In this document: in pieces, positions 60,301 through 64,000 of the stretch
Layout of the letters: each line of letters starts with the position of its first letter
Position numbering within the stretch: the first letter of the stretch is position 1
Assembly (NCBI RefSeq): GCF_001902635.1
Contig: NZ_MJAO01000005.1
Location: forward strand, 186,001 to 250,000
From: Serratia marcescens
GTDB taxonomy: Bacteria > Pseudomonadota > Gammaproteobacteria > Enterobacterales > Enterobacteriaceae
Length of the DNA stretch: 64,000 nt
Direction of reading: 5' to 3'
Notes under the pieces: model-generated
What the model was told of the DNA's origin: nothing
Database searches by the model: none
What the model saw: the letters and a program-made list of their open reading frames with translations, nothing else
Position numbers and translations under genes: made by a program

Positions 60301-60632
60301 GTGCCCGGCTCGCCGTCGGTTTCCCACCACTCGCGCAGTTTGATCAGATAACCCAACGGTTCGACCACGCGGCGAATAGCGCCGATGGTGCCCTTATGGC
60401 GGTGGACGAAGAAAGCGGCGGCCACGACGCTGCGTTTGGCGTCTTCCGTCCAGGCTTCATCCCAATGGTCGACCGAGAAGGCCCAGGCCAGGTAAGGCAA
60501 CAGGTTGACCGGGCAGGTGGCCGGGTCCCACAGTTCGCGCAGCGGCACCGGCATGGTGGCCAGTTCGGCGCAGGCGGCTGCGGCGGCGACTTCCAGTGGG
60601 GAAGAGCCGGCCGGCAGCAGACGATCACTCAT
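57339..60632 (-). CDS. Baseplate protein I with a large C-terminal extension
   Basis: 1097 residues. The first 175 or so match P2 gpI (ELWDPATCPVNLLPYLAWAFSVD, KGTIGAIRRVVEPLGY), which is only 176 residues in P2. The rest, about 900 residues, is rich in Trp and Tyr and has helical pairs such as EGQSLQILGYAHAYLATGEQKY and AELWFADACYLLHEITGEQRY, which look like an alpha/alpha-barrel (six-hairpin) carbohydrate-active fold. I infer a surface polysaccharide enzyme or binder. It overlaps J by 8 nt and H by 3. Confidence 0.75.
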   Translation of the reverse strand: MSDRLLPAGSSPLEVAAAAACAELATMPVPLRELWDPATCPVNLLPYLAWAFSVDHWDEAWTEDAKRSVVAAAFFVHRHKGTIGAIRRVVEPLGYLIKLREWWETDGEPGTFSLDIGVLENGITEEMYLEMERMIADAKPVSRHLTGLALNLEASGAINVAGGQYDGELTIVYPDYDNLARQMLEGHYQFLQRNTGTTLDSTQQHFVLNDEHVLADSRHERELSRMAGLPNDATTEGQSLQILGYAHAYLATGEQKYLDQAIACFDAYVTYFYDGAPIPASPQRWIANWIVNAKEPVPANWPVDPKDPTHSGFKGIPLTFNQGRTQIPHGAPYWGEYLDIATFAFDGALAWDAVNAQVRAVNAAGEIDWNSDGKRYDVAWIINWQGYQIDADGEILAKGLPAEQFGTVQLKDATLGGNHKLNFANRQPPEHGGVMIARNQIQHNRPLHVPVPHSAMGNAADAELWFADACYLLHEITGEQRYFNAWKSVEFTAMEYTNIDAQDKFFRQSRSAKTPFTDGISYDWSYPSGASVNYGRNAEGMITIRKEAASQQSLEQKAIWFRVNRQSKIRTCFGGVDDQNQPISCKVQLSIAPEKSPANATEWGIGLPQSSHAQVKTYDIALSSLAALTKEDGSDYLLADLRAVTDYGGCAIDSRFEEQVYDSRSAAVIRARFPNDDAGMVIGAWLTAEESFPVTQLVYRADADFNLRLEDDDKWRWYWMLPATGGKWQTATFAPQAATLSGYQPDHQDTEPKPAAPRFNRVKQVTILQDGNVPDATFSYYVLNDIPPTFNADDGYTIRYRITLQAEHPYTALLGDCTLQDHRRDGLFCTPGVIPFSNISQADSQQFDGWHGMPYPGYQYPFIFVHAAADPDGVMLSNMAEFLWQSQQWYQRQFGVLGPGASAYIWNRWDNLSYGPADTWTMFHWGDGTAWSGYQPRAFFGAARAWCELRQANKTPPLKLVEYVENWLRWLIDFTNDAGGVTPTDFPMTGLPQPDAQDFTGHMCGLWLAGAVLAKMAGSEVDGIEHFIEQCVTELQRHYLTAGDVMDGGWSPAPRPGTDNGMFFGFWSGEILRGLSLYVMYKNGLTYPAGKQKRTTP

Positions 60633-61533
60633 CGGAACCTCCCACCGTCAAACGATAAGAGGCGCAGTGCGACGCCTGCGTTTTGTCCAACACGATGTCG
60701 GCCCGCGGCGTCTTCAACTCAACGCGCTGCACGCCTTCGGCATGCAGCGCGGCGTAGATGGCTGACAAGCGAATATCGCGACCTAAACGGTGCTGGGCGC
60801 TGATGTAAGCTTTCAGCTTGGCTTCGGCGGCGCGGCGAATCGGTTCGGCCTCGGGACCGGGGTAGAGGTACAGTACGGCATCGATGTTGTAGCTGACGAT
60901 GTTGGCGGAGCGGACGGTGACGCGATCCGCCACCGGACGCACGTCCTCATCGTTCAACGCTTTGTCGACGATCGCCACCAGCTCTGCGCTGGCGGTGCCG
61001 TCCCCTTCGCGTGACAGCACGGAGATCAACACGTTGGCCGGACTGGGGCTGGTAGCGGAAACGTCGGCGACCCGGCCATCGGCGGAGCGGCCGTGATACT
61101 CGTAAGAGCCGCTGGAGCCCGCCACGCTCAAACCTTCAAACGCCTGCTGGATCCGCACGCGGAAATCGCTGTCCGACTCCATGACCGCCGGCAACGGCGG
61201 GATGACGCTGTTATCCGGTTGCTGCACCACCAGGCGTTGCACCCGGAAGTTGGCGCCCAGTTGATCGAGGTCGCTGCCGCCGGCGTAACCGAGCATCACG
61301 GCCTGCGCGGCTTCGTTAACGCGTTGGCGCAACAGCAGTTCGCGGTAAGCATTTTCCTGCAACAGTTTGACGATCGGCTCCGACTCCAGCGCCAACGTGC
61401 GTGCGATGGCTTCACGTTGTGTTTCCGGGTAAAGGGAAATCAGCGTGGCCTTGCGATCGGCCAGCAGCGATTCGTAATCGAGAGGATCCACCACCGTCGG
61501 GGCGGGTAATAAACTCAGGTCAATGGTTGCCAT
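60625..61533 (-). CDS. Baseplate assembly protein J
   Basis: 302 residues, P2 gpJ-like. DFRVRIQQAFEGLSVAGSSGSYEYHGRS and RLGRDIRLSAIYAALHAEGVQRVEL are family features. It builds the baseplate wedge with W and I. Confidence 0.93.
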   Translation of the reverse strand: MATIDLSLLPAPTVVDPLDYESLLADRKATLISLYPETQREAIARTLALESEPIVKLLQENAYRELLLRQRVNEAAQAVMLGYAGGSDLDQLGANFRVQRLVVQQPDNSVIPPLPAVMESDSDFRVRIQQAFEGLSVAGSSGSYEYHGRSADGRVADVSATSPSPANVLISVLSREGDGTASAELVAIVDKALNDEDVRPVADRVTVRSANIVSYNIDAVLYLYPGPEAEPIRRAAEAKLKAYISAQHRLGRDIRLSAIYAALHAEGVQRVELKTPRADIVLDKTQASHCASYRLTVGGSDE

Positions 61534-61537
61534 GGTG

Positions 61538-61888
61538 TCAGCTCACTGAAACAGAAAGGGAAAAGGAATCCGGCGTATCCGTGCGCTTGCCGGTGATGTC
61601 GACCACCATTTTTCCGTCAAAGGTGGTGTTGCAGCTGATGCCCGTCAGCCGAATGCGCGGCTCCCACTGCAGCAGCGCGCTGTAGCAGGCGGCCATCATC
61701 TGCAAGCGCAAGGCGTCGTTTTGCGGTTGGTCGAGCAGTTCAGACAGTAAAGAACCGTAGCCGCGGCGCATCGCGCGTGAGCCGATGGGGGTGATCAGGA
61801 TGTCGCTCACCGACTGGCGAATGTGCTCAAGGTCGGCGATGGCGCGGCCGTTACCGCGGTTCATGCCAAGATATTTCGCGTTGTTCAT
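61538..61888 (-). CDS. Baseplate assembly protein W
   Basis: 116 residues, P2 gpW/T4 gp25-like: LEHIRQSVSDILITPIGSRAMRRGYGS near the N-terminus. It overlaps the V stop by 4 nt. Confidence 0.95.
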   Translation of the reverse strand: MNNAKYLGMNRGNGRAIADLEHIRQSVSDILITPIGSRAMRRGYGSLLSELLDQPQNDALRLQMMAACYSALLQWEPRIRLTGISCNTTFDGKMVVDITGKRTDTPDSFSLSVSVS

Positions 61889-62520
61889 GCTGGTTTGTCC
61901 GTTTGGCCTCCGCCGTTTTGCACGCCGCCGTGGGTGTGGGTATGCACCACAATGCCGTTAGAATTGATGCTGCCGCCGGTGTGATTGAGATCGCCGGTCA
62001 TCGAACCGCCCTGACGGATGGCGATGGTGCCGGTAGTAAGCTGCTGGGTGCACTCCACTTCGGGGGCATCCAGCGTGATTTTTCCGCTGGCGATGCAGGT
62101 GATGTTTGGCGCCGTCAGCGTGATCCGCTCGCTGGCTTCGACCATGGCGCTTTTAATGCCAATGGCCTTCAGCGAACCGGTGGCCGGTTCGTATTCGATT
62201 ACCGCGCCGTCAGGAAAAGCGATATGCGCCGCCTGTGCTGAGGCCGACGGTGCGGGGTGAGCATCGGAAAACACGCCGGGCAGCACGAAGGCGGTATCAA
62301 GTTCACCGCCTAGTGACAGCACCAACACTTGTTCACCGATGCTGGGGGCCCACCAGCTGCGCGCATCGCCGGCTCGCCCAGCCAACCAGTTAAGCCAGTC
62401 GGTAAGATTGCCGCCGGTGGCGACGCGACAGCGCCCGCGTTCGAGATCGAGCTCGCTGACGGTGCCGATACGTATCAGGTTGCGCACCAGGCGCTGAATA
62501 TCGAAGTTGTCTGTGTTCAT
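61885..62520 (-). CDS. Baseplate central spike V
   Basis: 211 residues. An N-terminal OB-like domain is followed by a beta-helix of repeats; the tip has VVHTHTHGG, and in P2 gpV such HxH residues bind an iron ion at the point of the spike. It pierces the target membrane. V follows R after an 84-bp gap where P2 would have gene S. Confidence 0.94.
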   Translation of the reverse strand: MNTDNFDIQRLVRNLIRIGTVSELDLERGRCRVATGGNLTDWLNWLAGRAGDARSWWAPSIGEQVLVLSLGGELDTAFVLPGVFSDAHPAPSASAQAAHIAFPDGAVIEYEPATGSLKAIGIKSAMVEASERITLTAPNITCIASGKITLDAPEVECTQQLTTGTIAIRQGGSMTGDLNHTGGSINSNGIVVHTHTHGGVQNGGGQTDKPA

Positions 62521-62604
62521 GTCTCAAGAATGCCGCTGGATGAAAGGGGGGACAACGCGGCGGCGTTTGGCTGCCGCCAGCACAACCGAAGCCACCGTGA
62601 GGAG
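62521..62604 (-). other. R-V gap where P2 gene S is absent
   Basis: 84 bp without an ORF. P2 has gene S (about 150 codons) here. A GC-rich hairpin (GCGGCGGC / GCCGCC) is seen. Confidence 0.6.
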
Positions 62605-63069
62605 CTAAGGTTGTCGAAATTCGCTGAGCAACTCACCGTGCAAATAAACCTGCGTGAAGCGAACGACATTCTCCGGTTCGGGCGGTTCAGCCAGCGGCGT
62701 GATATGCAATGCGCCATCGCGTTGTTCCACCAGGATTCGTTCGGTGAGTTGAAGCTGTAATGTCAGCTGGCCCGCAGTGTCGATATCGCGTTGAAACGCA
62801 AAATCATGTTGGCGTTTTTCCGGATTGGCGAGGAGATCGGGTTGGTGGTTGCGTAGCCAGGCCAGCACGGTGACTATGACCCGATCGTCGTCGGTAGACG
62901 GCCCATCCAGTGCCAGATTAAGCTGATAGCGGTATTCGAAGGACAGCGAGGCGGCGAGCGTTGAGACCACGCGGCCATTAGCGATGCTCAGGCGTAGCCG
63001 CTCGGGATTTTGCTGCAACGCGGGGACTGCCTTGAGCAGGGCTGCGCGCAGCTGTTCGGGTTTTAACAT
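62605..63069 (-). CDS. Tail completion protein R
   Basis: 154 residues, P2 gpR-like: MLKPEQLRAALLKAVPALQ, the middle VTVLAWLRNHQPDLLANP and the end VVRFTQVYLHGELLSEF. In P2, R and S finish the head-distal end of the tail. Confidence 0.9.
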   Translation of the reverse strand: MLKPEQLRAALLKAVPALQQNPERLRLSIANGRVVSTLAASLSFEYRYQLNLALDGPSTDDDRVIVTVLAWLRNHQPDLLANPEKRQHDFAFQRDIDTAGQLTLQLQLTERILVEQRDGALHITPLAEPPEPENVVRFTQVYLHGELLSEFRQP

Positions 63070-63121
63070 GATGTATCTCCTGAAAGGGAACCTGTTTGAG
63101 TGGGAATGTGTTGAAACACGA

Positions 63122-63634
63122 TCAGCGCGGGATGGCGCTCAGGCATAGCGCGCGTTCGGCCGCGCGGCGGCGCTCCAGGCCTTTGCTGATGACGCCGTTG
63201 ACGTAAACCCAGCGCGGCAGCTGCTCGCAAGCCGCCTGCCACTGCCGGTGCTTGATGAAATGGGCCAGCGTTGAATTGCAGGCGGCGCTGACGCCGACGT
63301 TGAAAGCGAAAGCGCTGACGGCGTCGTAAACCGGTTGCGGCATTTCGACGTCCATACAGCGTGCGATGCCGCGCTCTACGGTGTGCACGTCGTCGATCAA
63401 ACTGGCGGCCGCCTGGCGTTCGCTGATGACGACGCCCGGCTTCACGCCGGCGGTGTGCCCGATGCCGTTGGTCCAGACGCCGGCGCTGCATTGATAGGGC
63501 GACAGCTGGCAGCCTTCGAAATCGGCGATCAGGCGTAAACCTTGCTCAGAAGTCTTCAGCGTATTGAACTGCGGCAGCAGAGCGGCGAGCGCTAAAATAG
63601 CCGCCACGTTGCAGCGTTTAGCGAGTGAGTTCAT
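63122..63634 (-). CDS. Endolysin, GH24 lysozyme with SAR-like N-terminus
   Basis: 170 residues. E-x8-C-x5-T appears in DFEGCQLSPYQCSAGVWTNG, the triad of the P1/P21 type endolysins in which Cys replaces Asp. The N-terminal NVAAILALAALLPQF is a weakly hydrophobic signal-anchor-release-like segment. It overlaps the holin by 17 nt. Confidence 0.88.
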   Translation of the reverse strand: MNSLAKRCNVAAILALAALLPQFNTLKTSEQGLRLIADFEGCQLSPYQCSAGVWTNGIGHTAGVKPGVVISERQAAASLIDDVHTVERGIARCMDVEMPQPVYDAVSAFAFNVGVSAACNSTLAHFIKHRQWQAACEQLPRWVYVNGVISKGLERRRAAERALCLSAIPR

Positions 63635-63836
63635 CGTAGACTCCGCGTTTCAGGCCGTTTTTTTTTAGCGACTTCAGCAGTTGGTAGCTTTTACGCCGGT
63701 AGTACCAATTCACCGCGAAGGTGCCGACGCCGACCGCTGCGCCGACCAGGATGGCGATATCCTGTGCAGAGTGCCTGCCTAGCCAGGCCAGGCAGGCCGC
63801 CACGAGATAGGCGAGGGTTGAAGTGAGTTTCTCCAT
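63618..63836 (-). CDS. Holin-like membrane protein
   Basis: 72 residues with two membrane segments (LAYLVAACLAWLG and DIAILVGAAVGVGTFAVNWYY), then a basic tail RRKSYQLLKSLKKNGLKRG. It lies between X and the endolysin, as holin Y does in P2. Confidence 0.85.
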   Translation of the reverse strand: MEKLTSTLAYLVAACLAWLGRHSAQDIAILVGAAVGVGTFAVNWYYRRKSYQLLKSLKKNGLKRGVYDELTR

Positions 63837-63839
63837 CGC

Positions 63840-64000
63840 TTAATCCCACAATTTAATGGTTTCTCGTTGGACGGCTACGGACAGATCCGGCAATTCAACC
63901 GGTTGACCGTGCGGTAGCACGGGGCCCAGATCGGCCAGGCCGCGGTTGGCCTGGTAGACTTGTTCCACCTGGCGTTGCGTGCTGCCGTAGTAGCGCCAGC
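63840..64000 (-). CDS. Tail protein X, 3' portion at the window edge
   Basis: The minus-strand frame ending at the TAA of 63840-63842 reads NRGLADLGPVLPHGQPVELPD and ends VQRETIKLWD, matching P2 gpX. The start is beyond 64000. In P2 this small LysM-like protein is needed for tail assembly. Confidence 0.9.
   Translation of the reverse strand, partial: WRYYGSTQRQVEQVYQANRGLADLGPVLPHGQPVELPDLSVAVQRETIKLWD

Noticed and set aside
63063-63491. Possible spanin gene after the endolysin
   Set aside because: The frame is an arginine-rich shadow of the endolysin with no membrane helix or lipobox, so I do not count it as Rz.

Overview
The window reads as a Gram-negative enterobacterial chromosome, almost certainly Serratia (S. 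marcescens group). This is inferred from protein similarity to E. coli throughout, E. coli-like gene order in long blocks, high GC at third codon positions, and Serratia-like departures: cysG beside cysDN, a chb operon next to SDR/AKR genes, and a P2-like tail cluster after rplS. There is no rRNA, CRISPR array, insertion sequence or integrase.

Layout. 1-2598: the end of cysJ, then cysI and cysH, which reduce sulfate and sulfite. 2654-3724: Iap-type aminopeptidase on the minus strand. 3986-8414: cysG-cysD-cysN-cysC (siroheme synthesis and sulfate activation). 8499-8825: ygbE-like membrane protein. 8878-11298: a three-gene polar amino acid ABC transporter on the minus strand, sitting where E. 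coli has ygbE directly beside ftsB. 11703-18008: ftsB-ispD-ispF-truD-surE-pcm-nlpD-rpoS. 18088-20643: mutS, convergent with rpoS. 20644-25872: accessory genes, namely a small ORF tail-to-tail with a Fic protein and flanked by a diverged direct repeat, then a minus-strand SDR / aldo-keto reductase / SMP-30-like operon with a divergent LysR regulator. 26292-31187: a chitobiose/cellobiose-type PTS operon (chbB, chbC, GH1 6-phospho-beta-glucosidase, chbR, chbG). 31197-32576: YcaD-like MFS transporter. 32813-38248: pncC-recA-recX-alaS-csrA. 38559-38998: tRNA-Ser(GCU) and three identical tRNA-Arg(ACG). 39176-42493: yqaB-yqaA-gshA, the sRNA micA, and luxS. 42558-48467: yfjD and ypjD on the minus strand, then ffh-rpsP-rimM-trmD-rplS.

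From 48610 to the window edge lies a minus-strand P2-like tail module, with P2 order from X at the right edge to ogr beside rplS: X, holin, endolysin, R, V, W, J, I, H, G, FI, FII, E/E', T, U, D, ogr. No S gene and no spanin genes are visible, and the I protein carries a C-terminal extension of about 900 residues that looks like an alpha/alpha-barrel carbohydrate-active enzyme. The E/E' frameshift site (T6G) and a candidate Ogr operator upstream of the sheath gene are preserved, so the cluster appears functional, either as a prophage or as a tailocin. Capsid genes, if any, would lie beyond position 64000.

The items most worth following up are the enlarged I protein, the Fic/small-ORF pair with its flanking repeat, the chb operon that lacks EIIA and GH4 ChbF, and several unexplained inverted or direct repeats in promoter regions.
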